The notes beneath the pieces were generated by a model that worked only from the letters and a program-made list of their open reading frames with translations, made no database searches and had not been told where the DNA came from. Shown here in pieces: positions 1 through 9,512 of a DNA stretch of 64,000 nt. Source of the stretch: Psychroflexus torquis ATCC 700755 (GTDB lineage Bacteria > Bacteroidota > Bacteroidia > Flavobacteriales > Flavobacteriaceae); NCBI RefSeq assembly GCF_000153485.2, contig NC_018721.1, forward strand, positions 2,108,001 to 2,172,000, given 5' to 3'. Every line of letters begins with the position of its first letter. Position 1 is the stretch's first letter. The position numbers and the translations under genes were made by a program.

Positions 1-566
1 GATTTAATGCCCTCTAGACTTGTGGCTGCGTAGATTTTCTCCTCTAAAATGGTAATCTGATTGATTTGAATTTGGCTTCCATTCTCTCCTATAAAAAAAG
101 AGTCTTCAAATTCTAGATTTTGAAGACTGTATTCAGCAATCCCAAAATCGGTAGAAATATATAACTTGCCTTCAAATTCAAAAAAATGGTTGATGCGTTT
201 ATTGTTTGGCGATATTGAAATTTTATCTCTAATATCAACCACCGAAAATATGTTTTGGTTGTTATCCATCACAATTTGAATAAGACCATCCTCGTAACCA
301 ATACAGGTTAAGCCATAGTTTTTTGAATGGTAAATTTTAGAGATTTTATTACCCGATAAGCCTTCTATTGAGGTCACTGTTTGGATGCTTTGAGTAGGAA
401 TGTCGTAAATGAAATAGGCGTTCTCTGCAGCAGCATAAACCTTGTTATCGCTTTCATCTAAATCTGTAATATTGTAATAAGAGAAGTAACCTTTCCACCG
501 ATCGGAAAAGTCTTGGCTTAAAACAATAGAGGGAAAAATAAGAAAGATTAAAACAAAATTCTTCAT
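1..566 (-). CDS. porZ: PorZ-like T9SS propeller protein, partial (N-terminal part)
   Basis: The reading frame is open from an ATG at 566 to the window edge, about 188 codons, so the C-terminal part lies outside. It starts with a signal peptide (hydrophobic residues about 4-17, ending LSQ). What follows reads like the first blades of a two-component-regulator-type beta propeller, with recurring strands such as NKVYAAAENAYFIYDI, GLSGNKISKIYHSKNYGL and GKLYISTDFGIAEY. This matches the N-terminus of flavobacterial PorZ, a surface protein of the type IX secretion attachment complex that helps deliver A-LPS to secreted cargo. The assignment rests on family resemblance; another secreted propeller protein is possible because the C-terminal domains are not visible. 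Confidence 0.72.
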   Translation of the reverse strand, partial: MKNFVLIFLIFPSIVLSQDFSDRWKGYFSYYNITDLDESDNKVYAAAENAYFIYDIPTQSIQTVTSIEGLSGNKISKIYHSKNYGLTCIGYEDGLIQIVMDNNQNIFSVVDIRDKISISPNNKRINHFFEFEGKLYISTDFGIAEYSLQNLEFEDSFFIGENGSQIQINQITILEEKIYAATSLEGIK

Positions 567-689
567 TGGTATAAAGTCTGGGGCTTTAAAACTTATAAAA
601 AGGTGAATTTATTGTAAAAAAATCAGTTCTGAATAAAAAAGCCAGTTGAAGTTATCTCGAACTGGCTTAATAGTATAAAAAATTTTAGA

Positions 690-2039
690 TTATACAGCTC
701 CTTGTGCAATCATAGCATCAGCTACTTTTACAAAACCAGCGATATTTGCACCTTTTACATAGTTAATTTGAGCACCGTCGCTTTCGCCATATTTTACGCA
801 AGCCTCATGAATATCACTCATGATTTGCTTGAGCTTAGCATCTACTTCTTCCGCACTCCAATTGTAACGCATTGAATTTTGAGACATTTCCAAACCAGAA
901 ACGGAAACACCTCCAGCGTTGGATGCTTTACCTGGAGCAAAAATGACACCTTCCTTATGGAAATGCTCTACAGCTTCGGGCGTACATGGCATATTCGCCC
1001 CTTCAGTAACTGCTTTTATTTTTTTGTTAACAAGCTTGAAAGCATCGTCTTCATTCAATTCATTTTGGGTTGCACATGGTAAGGCGACATCAATTTCAGC
1101 AGCGACATCCCATGGTTTTTTACCTTCAAAAAATTGAACATGATCAAACTCATCAGCCATTTCATCAATGCGACCACGTCTCTCATTCTTGAGATCTTGG
1201 AGGTAATCAAATTCCTTGGAGTGGAAACCATTTTCACTATAAACATAGCCAGTTGAGTCTGATAATGTCACAACAATAGCACCTAATTGAATGGCCTTTT
1301 GAAAAGCATACTGAGCTACATTACCTGAACCAGAAATAGCTATTTTTTTACCTTTTAAATCATCATTTTTACGATTTAGCATTTCTTGGGTAAAGTAAAC
1401 AACACCATAGCCAGTGGCTTCTGGACGTATAAGAGATCCTCCAAAAGAGGGGCCTTTACCAGTTAAAATGCCAGTAAATTCATTTTGAATGCGTTTGTAC
1501 TGGCCAAAAAGATAGCCAATTTCTCTGCCTCCAACACCCATATCTCCTGCAGGCACATCTGTATTGTTACCGATATGTCTGTATAATTCTGTCATAAAGC
1601 TTTGGCAGAAACGCATAACTTCATTGTCTGATTTTCCTTTAGGGTCAAAATCAGATCCACCTTTACCGCCTCCCATAGGTAGAGTAGTAAGGCTGTTTTT
1701 AAAGACTTGTTCAAAAGCTAGAAACTTTAAAATACTTAAATTTACAGAAGGGTGAAATCTAAGCCCTCCTTTATAAGGTCCTATTGCAGAGTTCATTTGG
1801 ACTCTAAAGCCTCTATTAACTTGAATGTCTCCTTGGTCATCTATCCAAGTTACTCTAAACATAATTACCCGTTCCGGCTCGACCATTCGCTCTAGAAGCT
1901 TATGGTTTTTATATTTAGGATTATTTTCCATAAAAGGAATAATAGTTTCTGCAACTTCGTGGACTGCTTGTAAAAATTCAGGCTGGTTTGAATTCCTTTG
2001 AGATACAGTATTTAAAAATTCTTTGAGTTCTTTATTCAT
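690..2039 (-). CDS. gdhA: NADP-type glutamate dehydrogenase
   Basis: Glutamate dehydrogenase converts 2-oxoglutarate plus ammonium to glutamate in the cytoplasm. The 449-residue length is normal for the hexameric bacterial enzyme. The substrate segment GPYKGGLRFHPS is near residues 87-98, the catalytic-lysine loop PMGGGKGGSDFDPKGK at 121-136, and a Rossmann motif GSGNVAQYA follows in the second half. After the second strand comes SDS rather than an acidic pair, which favours NADP and a biosynthetic role, as is usual for enzymes of this length. It is monocistronic: its stop is about 120 bp from the divergently placed edge of the porZ-like gene, and a TATCTTTG promoter box lies about 40 bp upstream. 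Confidence 0.96.
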   Translation of the reverse strand: MNKELKEFLNTVSQRNSNQPEFLQAVHEVAETIIPFMENNPKYKNHKLLERMVEPERVIMFRVTWIDDQGDIQVNRGFRVQMNSAIGPYKGGLRFHPSVNLSILKFLAFEQVFKNSLTTLPMGGGKGGSDFDPKGKSDNEVMRFCQSFMTELYRHIGNNTDVPAGDMGVGGREIGYLFGQYKRIQNEFTGILTGKGPSFGGSLIRPEATGYGVVYFTQEMLNRKNDDLKGKKIAISGSGNVAQYAFQKAIQLGAIVVTLSDSTGYVYSENGFHSKEFDYLQDLKNERRGRIDEMADEFDHVQFFEGKKPWDVAAEIDVALPCATQNELNEDDAFKLVNKKIKAVTEGANMPCTPEAVEHFHKEGVIFAPGKASNAGGVSVSGLEMSQNSMRYNWSAEEVDAKLKQIMSDIHEACVKYGESDGAQINYVKGANIAGFVKVADAMIAQGAV

Positions 2040-2080
2040 TTTGTTATTCTTATTATAAAGATGATTTTTTAATGGTTTCG

Positions 2081-2088
2081 CAAAGATA
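2081..2088 (-). promoter_or_regulatory. Bacteroidota -7 box of gdhA
   Basis: On the minus strand this reads TATCTTTG, a full match to the TAnnTTTG consensus, about 42 nt ahead of the gdhA ATG. No convincing TTG -33 element was found at the expected spacing. Confidence 0.55.
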
Positions 2089-2358
2089 TAATTTCGATTT
2101 TAGAGATAACATAAAAATCGATTAATATTTGTTTGATTTCTAAGAGCTTACATCTCTTGTTTTAAACTTTTTTATCATCTTGGTTTTGTTTTTCTATAAC
2201 TGTTTGTAATAGACCTTTATAAATCAATATCAAACTTTATCCTATCACTGTCTTTTCATTATTTCCAATCTCAGGAACCTCCAAATTTCATACTCAAGTC
2301 TATCATGAAGTTGTCATTATGGTTGGCCTGGTTTCTTTCAGTGCTCACTATAGTTTAA

Positions 2359-2509
2359 TGCCAAATTAAACTTATAATGTCGCAATAAATCGTTTCTTTT
2401 TGCCTTGAGTTTTATCAAAAATAATTTCCGTAACTAATGCTATGCTAATTATTTTAACCTCAATCAATCAAAAAACCTGTGCTACGTCATTAAAAATTTA
2501 ATTTGGTAT
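2359..2509. repeat. MITE-like element, copy A
   Basis: A non-coding unit of about 150 bp with terminal inverted repeats: the left end reads CCAAATTAAACTTATAATG and the right end, reverse-complemented, starts ATACCAAATTAAA. It matches the copy at 40698-40857 along most of its length (shared blocks include AATAAATCGTTTCTTTTT and GCTATGCTA) and, inverted, the degraded copy near 41076-41224. The ends resemble those of the IS630-family element at 24091-25212. It sits at the end of the trans-sulfuration pseudogene. Confidence 0.7.
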
Positions 2510-2512
2510 TAG

Positions 2513-3078
2513 TTATTTAGCAAAACTATGTATGACGATATCTACACCAAAATCTAAGGGCTCTGTAAGTAGGCGGTTGCAAAAGTACATTATGTTTTTT
2601 AGCGAAGGCTTTAATATCTGTAACATTCATTATAGGGTTTGTAGGGATTTCTGCCCAAATCAATTTAGTATTGTTTGTTTTATAATAGTCAATAGTTTCC
2701 ATCCTTTGTATCTCTATTAAGTGATATGTTTTGCCTAAATTTTCATATTAATATTGAACAATCTACAAGTTCTACTAGATAAGTCATTGGTAGAAATGAT
2801 ATCATCACTAGGTTTTTAAAGTTTTTATAATAGCTGCTATAGCTGAAAGTCTTTGAGCAAAAGACCAACCTTTGCTTAGCGTTTTCATTAGAGGAGATAT
2901 ATTTTTCTAAGACAGAATAGATTGAATTCTCACTTCTAGAATATTCGAAACTCTCTTGGCTTCAAGGTATCCTTTGACTACAGGTAAACGTTTGATAAAT
3001 TGGAATCATAACAGATACATAAGTTGGATCGATACCCTGTTGACTTCCATGTGTAGGTTTGGTATTAAATTTTACATG
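2513..3078 (-). pseudogene. Decayed trans-sulfuration (Cys/Met metabolism) PLP enzyme
   Basis: Translated fragments in all three minus frames line up in order with cystathionine gamma-synthase/lyase-type enzymes. They are an N-terminus like FNTKPTHGSQQGIDPTY and MIPIYQTFT, then AIAAIIKTLKT, DDIISTNDLSSRTCRLF, IWAEIPTNPIMNVTDIKAF, and PLDFGVDIVIHSFAK ending at the PLP-lysine motif. Several frameshifts, internal stops and a lost start codon show it is dead. Homology stops within a few bases of MITE copy A. A stretch beyond the MITE (about 2190-2358) may hold worn C-terminal remnants, including a possible MKFGG, but this is weak. The exact substrate (cystathionine, O-acylhomoserine or methionine) cannot be told. 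Confidence 0.75.
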
Positions 3079-3210
3079 AAAATAGTTCACGATAAATGTA
3101 AAGGTCGTTGTCTTAAATTGCCACTGCGGATTTTAGTTTTCCTATTCTTAACAAACATCAGTGATTTAGGTTTTAAAATCTTTATTTTGCAATTACTTTA
3201 AAGATATAAA

Positions 3211-4113
3211 ATGAAAGATAAATTCTATAATTATATACAAAACCTTCAGGATACAATCACTTCCAAGCTTGAGTCTGTGGACGGCACTGCAACTTTTTTT
3301 GAAGATATCTGGGAACGGAAAGAAGGAGGAGGAGGGCGGACACGTGTGATTGAAAATGGCTCTGTTTTTGAAAAAGGAGGGGTGAATATTTCTGCAGTTC
3401 ACGGAGACTTACCAGAAGCTATGCAAAATTACTTTAATGTTCAGGATTGTGATTTTTTTGCCTGTGGAATTAGTATAGTTCTTCATCCAAAAAACCCAAT
3501 GGTCCCTACAGTTCATGCCAACTTCAGATATTTTGAGATGTATAATAAGCACGGAAAAGTTGTGGATCAGTGGTTTGGAGGAGGGCAAGATTTAACACCT
3601 TACTATCTTTTTGAAGAGGATGTCATACATTTTCATAGAGTTTCAAAATTGGCCTGCGATCCTTTTGGTGCAGATCTTTATCCGGATTATAAAGACAATT
3701 GTGATCGGTATTTTTGGAATGCTCATAGAAATGAAGCTCGAGGTGTAGGAGGCTTGTTTTTTGATTATTTAAAACCAACGTCAAAGCGAAGCCTAGAGGA
3801 GATTTATAATTTTATCACAGCTTGTGGTGATCGCTTTTTGGAGGCATATGTCCCAATAGTCGAAGCTAGAAAAACACTAGATTACACAAAAGAGCAAAGA
3901 AATTGGCAAGAGATAAGAAGAGGCCGTTATGTAGAGTTTAATCTTGTGCACGATAAAGGCACTTTGTTTGGTCTTAAAACAAATGGTAGAATCGAAAGCA
4001 TTTTGATGAGTCTTCCACCACATGTCCAGTGGCAATACAATCACCACCCAGCATCTGGTTCTGAAGAGGAAATTTTACTTAAAGTTTTACAGAGTCCAAA
4101 AAGTTGGATATAA
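3211..4113 (+). CDS. hemF: Oxygen-dependent coproporphyrinogen III oxidase
   Basis: HemF oxidatively decarboxylates coproporphyrinogen III to protoporphyrinogen IX using O2, late in heme synthesis, without a metal or organic cofactor. The 300-residue protein has the family signatures: RTRVIENGSVFEKGGVN near 45-61, the VHANFRYFE strand, WFGGGQDLTPYY in mid-protein, and the AHRNEARGVGGLFFDY stretch that supplies conserved active-site His and Arg residues. It stands alone between a pseudogene and the convergent accC. The ATG at 3211 is preceded by the A-rich tract AAAGATATAAA and no strong Shine-Dalgarno. Having the aerobic enzyme fits an oxygen-respiring organism. Confidence 0.96.
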   Translation: MKDKFYNYIQNLQDTITSKLESVDGTATFFEDIWERKEGGGGRTRVIENGSVFEKGGVNISAVHGDLPEAMQNYFNVQDCDFFACGISIVLHPKNPMVPTVHANFRYFEMYNKHGKVVDQWFGGGQDLTPYYLFEEDVIHFHRVSKLACDPFGADLYPDYKDNCDRYFWNAHRNEARGVGGLFFDYLKPTSKRSLEEIYNFITACGDRFLEAYVPIVEARKTLDYTKEQRNWQEIRRGRYVEFNLVHDKGTLFGLKTNGRIESILMSLPPHVQWQYNHHPASGSEEEILLKVLQSPKSWI

Positions 4114-4148
4114 AAAAAAAGGCTGCTTTTAGAAAAGCAGCCTTTTTT
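4113..4148. terminator. Bidirectional terminator between hemF and accC
   Basis: A hairpin with stem AAAAGGCTGCTTTT / AAAAGCAGCCTTTT and a 2-nt loop, with an A tract before it and a T tract after it. It can end both the hemF transcript (plus) and the accC transcript (minus), whose stop codons flank it. Confidence 0.9.
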
Positions 4149-4156
4149 GGTTTAAA

Positions 4157-5518
4157 TTAGTCTTCATCTTCATCGACAAGATCCTCAAGGACAAAATCTT
4201 CCATAAATTTTGTGGTATAATTCCCTTCAATATAATCTGGATGATTCATTAATTGAGCATGAAAAGGGATAGTCGTTTTCACACCTTCTACCACAAATTC
4301 ACTTAATGCACGCCTCATTTTACTAATAGCTTCTGGTCTGGTTTGAGCAGTTGCTATGAGTTTAGCAATCATAGAATCGTAGTTTGGTGGTATAACATAT
4401 CCGCTATATACATGAGTATCTACTCTTATACCGTGACCTCCAGGTAAATGAAGAGTTTCAATTTTCCCAGGGGAAGGTCTGAAATCATTAAAGGGATCTT
4501 CCGCATTTATTCTACACTCTATAGAATGTAATTTGGGGTAATAATTTTTACCTGAAATAGGAACTCCAGAAGCGACTAGAATTTGCTCTCTTACTAGGTC
4601 ATGATCTACCACTTCATCTGTAATAGGGTGCTCTACTTGAATACGCGTATTCATTTCCATAAAATAGAAATTTCTATGCTTATCCACTAGGAACTCTATA
4701 GTTCCAGCACCTTCATACTTGATATATTCAGCAGCTTTTACAGCAGCAGTACCCATTTTTTCACGGAGCTCATCTGTCATAAATGGAGAAGGGACTTCTT
4801 CCGTTAATTTTTGATGCCTTCTCTGTATAGAGCAATCACGTTCAGACAAATGGCAAGCTCTTCCTGTTTGGTCACCTACTATTTGTATTTCGATATGGCG
4901 TGGCTCTTCGATAAGCTTTTCCATATACATATCGTCATTTCCGAATCCTGCTTTTGCTTCTTGCCTTGCAGACTCCCAAGCACCTTCAAGCTTATCTTCA
5001 GTCTTTACAGCACGCATACCTTTACCTCCGCCACCAGCTGTAGCTTTTAGCATAACTGGATAGCCAATTTTTTTTGCAGTCTTTTTGCAGTCTTCAAAAT
5101 CTTTAAGAATGCCTTCAGATCCAGGAACACAGGGGACACCAGCAGCTTTCATGGTAGATTTAGCGCTAGCTTTATCTCCCATTTTATCGATCATATCTGG
5201 CGTAGCACCGATAAACTTTATATCGTGTTCTTCGCAAATTCTTGAAAAGGCAGCATTCTCAGACAGAAATCCATAACCTGGATGGATAGCATCTGCATTT
5301 GTGATTTCTGCTGCAGAAATGATGTTTGGGATTTTTAGATAAGACTCGCTACTTTGTGGCGGCCCTATACACACAGCCTCATCTGCAAATCTTACATGAA
5401 GACTTTCTTTGTCTGCAGTGGAATAAACTGCCACCGTCTTAATACCCATTTCTTTACAAGTACGGATGATACGTAAAGCGATCTCTCCACGATTGGCTAT
5501 GAGAATCTTTTTGAACAT
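4157..5518 (-). CDS. accC: Acetyl-CoA carboxylase, biotin carboxylase subunit
   Basis: AccC carboxylates biotin on AccB using ATP and bicarbonate, the first half-reaction of malonyl-CoA formation. The 453 residues show the N-terminal biotin carboxylase fold ([17 protein letters not shown]), the ATP-grasp glycine loop [14 protein letters not shown] near 160-172, the [11 protein letters not shown] bicarbonate-site segment, and [13 protein letters not shown] with metal and catalytic residues near 285-297. An acidic C-terminal tail (EDLVDEDED) ends the protein. It is the last gene of fabH-accB-accC, 44 bp downstream of accB. The carboxyltransferase subunits (accA, accD) are not in the window. Confidence 0.97.
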   Translation of the reverse strand: MFKKILIANRGEIALRIIRTCKEMGIKTVAVYSTADKESLHVRFADEAVCIGPPQSSESYLKIPNIISAAEITNADAIHPGYGFLSENAAFSRICEEHDIKFIGATPDMIDKMGDKASAKSTMKAAGVPCVPGSEGILKDFEDCKKTAKKIGYPVMLKATAGGGGKGMRAVKTEDKLEGAWESARQEAKAGFGNDDMYMEKLIEEPRHIEIQIVGDQTGRACHLSERDCSIQRRHQKLTEEVPSPFMTDELREKMGTAAVKAAEYIKYEGAGTIEFLVDKHRNFYFMEMNTRIQVEHPITDEVVDHDLVREQILVASGVPISGKNYYPKLHSIECRINAEDPFNDFRPSPGKIETLHLPGGHGIRVDTHVYSGYVIPPNYDSMIAKLIATAQTRPEAISKMRRALSEFVVEGVKTTIPFHAQLMNHPDYIEGNYTTKFMEDFVLEDLVDEDED

Positions 5519-5562
5519 GAACGTTTGTTTTAGTTAAAGATAAAATCCAAAGCGTAAAATAT

Positions 5563-6057
5563 TTACGATGGATCTACTAAGAAAAGAGGCTGATCGAACT
5601 CTACAGGAGAAGAGTCATCAACAAGCACTTTTACAATCTTACCAGACACTTCGCTTTCAATTTCATTGAAAAGTTTCATAGCTTCTATTGTACATAGAAC
5701 ATCTCCTTCTTTTATTTCACTGCCTACTTCTACAAATACTTTTTTGTCGACAGAAGGCTTTCTGTAAAACGTTCCTATGATTGGTGATTTGATGGTTATG
5801 TATTTATCATCATCATTGGCTTTTGCAGGTGCTGCTTCTTCAGTAGAGGGCGCAGGAGACTGTGGGTTGTAAGCAGGTGCTTGCGGTTGCATTTGTTGCT
5901 GAGGCATACCCATCGGCATCTGTTGGACATAAGTTTTTCCATCATCCTCGCTTCCGGTTTTGATGGTGATTTTAATATCGTCCATTTCGAGTTTGACTTC
6001 ACTTGCTCCAGACTTTGCAACAAATTTAATTAAGTTTTGAATTTCCTTTAAATCCAT
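5563..6057 (-). CDS. accB: Acetyl-CoA carboxylase biotin carboxyl carrier protein
   Basis: AccB carries biotin between biotin carboxylase and carboxyltransferase. At 164 residues it has an N-terminal coiled domain ([17 protein letters not shown]), a flexible Pro/Ala/Gln/Met-rich linker about 45-80, and a C-terminal biotinyl domain. The modified lysine is in [10 protein letters not shown], with [11 protein letters not shown] at the start of the domain. It lies 19 bp downstream of fabH and 44 bp upstream of accC, so the three genes are probably one transcript. Confidence 0.97.
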   Translation of the reverse strand: MDLKEIQNLIKFVAKSGASEVKLEMDDIKITIKTGSEDDGKTYVQQMPMGMPQQQMQPQAPAYNPQSPAPSTEEAAPAKANDDDKYITIKSPIIGTFYRKPSVDKKVFVEVGSEIKEGDVLCTIEAMKLFNEIESEVSGKIVKVLVDDSSPVEFDQPLFLVDPS

Positions 6058-6076
6058 AGTTCTAAGTTTTTTAGGG

Positions 6077-7072
6077 TTACGAATTATATGCCCACTTCAG
6101 GTAGATAGAGCCCCATGAAAAGCCTCCACCAAATGCAGCAAATATAATATTATCTCCCTTTTTAAGTTGTTTTTCGTAATCGCTTAATAATAATGGTAAT
6201 GTTGCGGAAGTAGTATTTCCGTAACGTTGTATATTCATCAGTACTTTTTGAGAATCTAAATCCATTCGTTTGTATATAGCATCAATAATCCTTTTATTAG
6301 CTTGATGTGGTACTAGCCAATCTACATCTTCTGCACTAAGATTATTCTTCAACATAATTTCTTTACTTACATCGGCCATTTTCGATACTGCAAACTTAAA
6401 CACAGTTTTACCATCTTGAAACACAAAATGTTGTTTATTTTTAACGGTATCTTCAGATGAAGGGAGTAGAGAGCCTCCAGCGTCTATTTTTAAAAATGGA
6501 CGACCATCACCATCAGTTTTTAATATCTCATCTTGAAGACCTAAACCTTCTTCATTGGCAGAAAACAAAACAGCACCACCACCATCTCCGAAGATGATAC
6601 TCGTACTCCTGTCTGTATAATCTATGATGGAAGACATCTTATCTGCGCCTACTAGAAGAATGTGTTTATATTTTTTTGATTCAATATAGGAAGAAGCTAC
6701 TGACATACCATACAGAAAACCTGAACAAGCCGATTGCAAGTCGAAGGAAAATGCATTAACGGCGCCAATTTCAGTCGCCAAAAACGCAGCTGAAGAGGCT
6801 ATTTGCATATCTGGTGTAGCCGTTGCAAAAATAACGAGATCTATTTCTTCAGGTCGAGTTGTTGCCTTACTTAACAAATCTTCACAAGCCTTTATGCCTA
6901 AAAAAGAGGACCCTTGATGCGGCGGTTTCAATATTCGCCTTTCCTTAATGCCAGTTCTGGAAGTAATCCAGTCATCGTTTGTTTCAATTATACTCTCCAA
7001 TATCTTATTGGTAAGAACATAGTCTGGAACATATCCGCCTACGGCAGTGATGGCAGCTTTTACATCACCCAT
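6077..7072 (-). CDS. fabH: 3-oxoacyl-ACP synthase III (KASIII)
   Basis: FabH condenses an acyl-CoA primer with malonyl-ACP to start type II fatty acid synthesis. The 331-residue protein has the Cys-His-Asn triad: Cys in [10 protein letters not shown] near residue 116, His in [11 protein letters not shown] near 250, and Asn in [10 protein letters not shown] near 280. It also has the FabH signature GGGAVLF and the C-terminal [11 protein letters not shown]. Leading the operon with accB and accC puts malonyl-CoA supply and chain initiation together. In this group FabH often takes branched primers, but that cannot be read from the sequence. The usual rpmF/plsX-type neighbours are missing; upstream is 224 bp without a gene. 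Confidence 0.95.
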   Translation of the reverse strand: MGDVKAAITAVGGYVPDYVLTNKILESIIETNDDWITSRTGIKERRILKPPHQGSSFLGIKACEDLLSKATTRPEEIDLVIFATATPDMQIASSAAFLATEIGAVNAFSFDLQSACSGFLYGMSVASSYIESKKYKHILLVGADKMSSIIDYTDRSTSIIFGDGGGAVLFSANEEGLGLQDEILKTDGDGRPFLKIDAGGSLLPSSEDTVKNKQHFVFQDGKTVFKFAVSKMADVSKEIMLKNNLSAEDVDWLVPHQANKRIIDAIYKRMDLDSQKVLMNIQRYGNTTSATLPLLLSDYEKQLKKGDNIIFAAFGGGFSWGSIYLKWAYNS

Positions 7073-7248
7073 AAATATAAATTTCTTTTTTATTGTGAAA
7101 TAATTGAATCAAAATAGCAAGTATAATTATGCAAATTAAGTTGTTTTTTAGTTGCCAACAAAAAATCCTTCACAACATTTAATTAACAATTTATGAAGGA
7201 CAATTTTGAAAGACTACTAAAAGTAAAAATATATATTTTTTATAAAAA

Positions 7249-7282
7249 TTTCAGGCCTTTCATCATGATGAAAAGCCTGAAA
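7249..7282 (-). terminator. Terminator of the ALDH/3-HAO/M14 operon
   Basis: A stem TTTCAGGC / GCCTGAAA extended inward by CTTTCAT / ATGAAAAG, followed on the minus strand by a T-rich tail. It lies just past the aldehyde dehydrogenase stop codon. Confidence 0.85.
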
Positions 7283-7296
7283 TAGAATACCTTAGT

Positions 7297-8850
7297 TTAC
7301 AGATCAAATTTTATACCTTGAGCTAAAGGCAGGTCTTTTGTGTAGTTGATGGTATTGGTTTGCCTTCTCATATATACTTTCCAAGCATCAGAGCCAGATT
7401 CTCTTCCGCCCCCTGTTTCTTTCTCTCCTCCAAAAGCGCCTCCAATTTCTGCTCCAGAGGTGCCAATATTTACATTTGCGATACCACAATCAGAGCCTTC
7501 AACGGATAAGAACATTTCAGCTTCTCGGAGACTATTCGTCATAATTGCAGAAGATAATCCTTGCACAACTCCGTTCTGAAGTTCTAATGCATTATCAACT
7601 TCTCCAGAGTATTTCATGATGTAAAGCACAGGAGCAAAAGTTTCATGTTGAACAATATCAAAATGATTTTCAGCTTCCGCAATAGCGGGTTTTACATAAC
7701 AACCACTTTCGTAACCTTCACCTTCCAAAACTCCACCTTCTACCAGTATTTTTCCTCCTTCTCTTTTGACTTCTTCTAAGGCATGAAGATAATTTTTGAC
7801 GGCATCCTTGTCTATTAAGGGTCCAACGTGATTATTTTCATCCAAAGGATTACCAATTCGGATTTGCTTATAAGCATCAACAATGGCATTTTTTACTTTA
7901 TCATAAATCGATTCGTGAATAATGATACGTCGAGTTGAGGTACATCTTTGTCCGCAAGTTCCTACAGCTCCAAAAACAGCACCGATCACAGTATTCTTAA
8001 TATCCGCATCTGGAGTAACAATAATAGCATTATTTCCTCCAAGCTCTAGTAAAGACTTCCCTAAGCGCTTAGCGACCTCTTGTGCAACAATTTTACCCAT
8101 TTTAATGGATCCTGTGGCAGAAACTAGTGAGGTGCGTTTGTCTTGGGTCATATATTCCCCGACTTTATGATCTCCTGTAATAAGTGAAGAAATACCCTCT
8201 GGGACTCCATTAGCTTCAAATACTCTTGCTGCTATTTTTTGGCAAGCTACAGAAGTTAAAGGTGTTTTTTCTGACCCTTTCCAAATACAGGCATCTCCGC
8301 AAACCCAAGCCAAAGCTGTGTTCCAAGACCAAACAGCTACAGGAAAGTTGAAGGCAGAAATAATACCAACAACTCCAAGAGGATGCCACTGTTCATACAT
8401 TCTATGTCCAGGGCGTTCACTATGCATAGTAAAGCCATGTAATTGTCTAGAAAGTCCAACAGCAAAGTCACAGATGTCGATCATTTCTTGAACTTCTCCT
8501 AGACCTTCTTGATAGGATTTACCCATTTCGTAAGATACCAGTTTGCCTAATGGAGCTTTCAATCTTCTAAATTCGTCATTTAATTGGCGAACGACCTCAC
8601 CTCTTGCTGGTGCTGGCCAAGTCCTCCATTCTTTAAAACTTTTGTGAGCGTTACTTGCCACCTTTTCATAATCTTGTTGCGAAGTAGCTTGCACTTTTCC
8701 AATGGAAGCTCCGTCGACAGGAGAGAACGATTCTATCATTTCTCCACTGGCGAAAAAATCTTTTCCTATAGAGGTTCCTTTATTTTCCTTTTGGATGTCG
8801 AGTTGCTTTAAAGCTTCATCGATGCCAAATTCTTTTGAAATATGACTCAT
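7297..8850 (-). CDS. ALDH7-type aldehyde dehydrogenase (probable alpha-aminoadipate semialdehyde / piperideine-6-carboxylate dehydrogenase)
   Basis: An NAD(P)-dependent aldehyde dehydrogenase of 517 residues. Visible landmarks are ISAFNFPVAVWSWNTALAW (Asn of the oxyanion hole), the general base in LLELGGNNAIIV, and the nucleophilic cysteine in GTCGQRCTSTRR, a pattern typical of the ALDH7 (antiquitin) subfamily. Members oxidise alpha-aminoadipate semialdehyde, in equilibrium with piperideine-6-carboxylate, in lysine breakdown. The gene lies 61 bp downstream of 3-hydroxyanthranilate dioxygenase, which makes 2-aminomuconate semialdehyde dehydrogenase an alternative, although the cysteine-loop sequence favours ALDH7. 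A TAAATTTG box about 30 bp upstream may give it its own promoter. Confidence 0.85.
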   Translation of the reverse strand: MSHISKEFGIDEALKQLDIQKENKGTSIGKDFFASGEMIESFSPVDGASIGKVQATSQQDYEKVASNAHKSFKEWRTWPAPARGEVVRQLNDEFRRLKAPLGKLVSYEMGKSYQEGLGEVQEMIDICDFAVGLSRQLHGFTMHSERPGHRMYEQWHPLGVVGIISAFNFPVAVWSWNTALAWVCGDACIWKGSEKTPLTSVACQKIAARVFEANGVPEGISSLITGDHKVGEYMTQDKRTSLVSATGSIKMGKIVAQEVAKRLGKSLLELGGNNAIIVTPDADIKNTVIGAVFGAVGTCGQRCTSTRRIIIHESIYDKVKNAIVDAYKQIRIGNPLDENNHVGPLIDKDAVKNYLHALEEVKREGGKILVEGGVLEGEGYESGCYVKPAIAEAENHFDIVQHETFAPVLYIMKYSGEVDNALELQNGVVQGLSSAIMTNSLREAEMFLSVEGSDCGIANVNIGTSGAEIGGAFGGEKETGGGRESGSDAWKVYMRRQTNTINYTKDLPLAQGIKFDL

Positions 8851-8879
8851 AACTATTTTGATATTTTTAAGATTTGTCG

Positions 8880-8887
8880 CAAATTTA
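8880..8887 (-). promoter_or_regulatory. Possible -7 box ahead of the ALDH gene
   Basis: On the minus strand this is TAAATTTG, matching TAnnTTTG, 30 nt ahead of the ALDH ATG in the 61-bp gap after the dioxygenase gene. In AT-rich DNA a chance match is likely enough to keep confidence low. Confidence 0.35.
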
Positions 8888-8911
8888 GTAAATTTAATTT
8901 AGCTTTATAGT

Positions 8912-9445
8912 CTAGACTGTAAATCGCTCATCTACAGGCATTACTTCTCCACAATTATTGCAGGTTCTTAGCGAGGGATTGGAATAAAAATCTTTGAAGT
9001 GTCTCAGAAAATCCTTTTCAATATCTTCCAGAGGAAAATAAACATTGTGCAATTTGTGGTTACACTGGTCGCAATACCATAATAAGCCATCCTTTACATC
9101 CAAGTTTATTCTTTTGCGCTCTATCACCAAACCTATAGAGCCTTTGTGTCTTACAGGAGAATGTGGAACTTTAGCGGGATGTAAATACATATCGCCAGGC
9201 CCTAAAGTCATGGTTTTCTTTTCCCCATCTTCTTGAATATGAACTTCAATATGTCCTTCCAACTGATAAAACAATTCTTCGGTTTTATTATAATGGTAAT
9301 CCTTGCGGGCATTTGGTCCACCAACGATCATAACAATATAATCTCCAGAGTCTTTGTAAAGGTTTTTATTACCAACGGGTGGCTTTAATAAGTCTCGATT
9401 GTCTTTTATCCATTTCGTTAAATTAAAGGGTTTGCTTATGCTCAT
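8912..9445 (-). CDS. nbaC: 3-hydroxyanthranilate 3,4-dioxygenase
   Basis: This cupin dioxygenase opens the ring of 3-hydroxyanthranilate in the kynurenine route of tryptophan, giving the precursor of quinolinate (NAD synthesis) or 2-aminomuconate. In 177 residues, Arg47, His51 and Glu57 fall exactly where the bacterial enzyme has a substrate Arg and two iron ligands. A third iron ligand is the His in YLHPAKVPHSP. The C-terminal tail has two CxxC pairs (CDQC and CNNC), the rubredoxin-like iron site of bacterial HAO. Gene order M14 - M14 - HAO - ALDH on one strand with gaps of 3 to 67 bp suggests co-transcription. Other kynurenine-pathway genes are not in the window. Confidence 0.95.
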   Translation of the reverse strand: MSISKPFNLTKWIKDNRDLLKPPVGNKNLYKDSGDYIVMIVGGPNARKDYHYNKTEELFYQLEGHIEVHIQEDGEKKTMTLGPGDMYLHPAKVPHSPVRHKGSIGLVIERKRINLDVKDGLLWYCDQCNHKLHNVYFPLEDIEKDFLRHFKDFYSNPSLRTCNNCGEVMPVDERFTV

Positions 9446-9512
9446 CTTAATTTTTATTTTAAAAGTAATAAAACCAAATCTTCTAAGGATGTGGCTTAAG
9501 TTTAGATTAGTA

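Noticed and set aside
2532..3201. Two plus-strand frames in the gap before hemF
   Set aside because: They run antisense to the trans-sulfuration pseudogene fragments, which explain the sequence better.
3193..3402. Minus-strand frame over the start of hemF
   Set aside because: It is a shadow of hemF with no recognisable motif and no start context; hemF has full family signatures.
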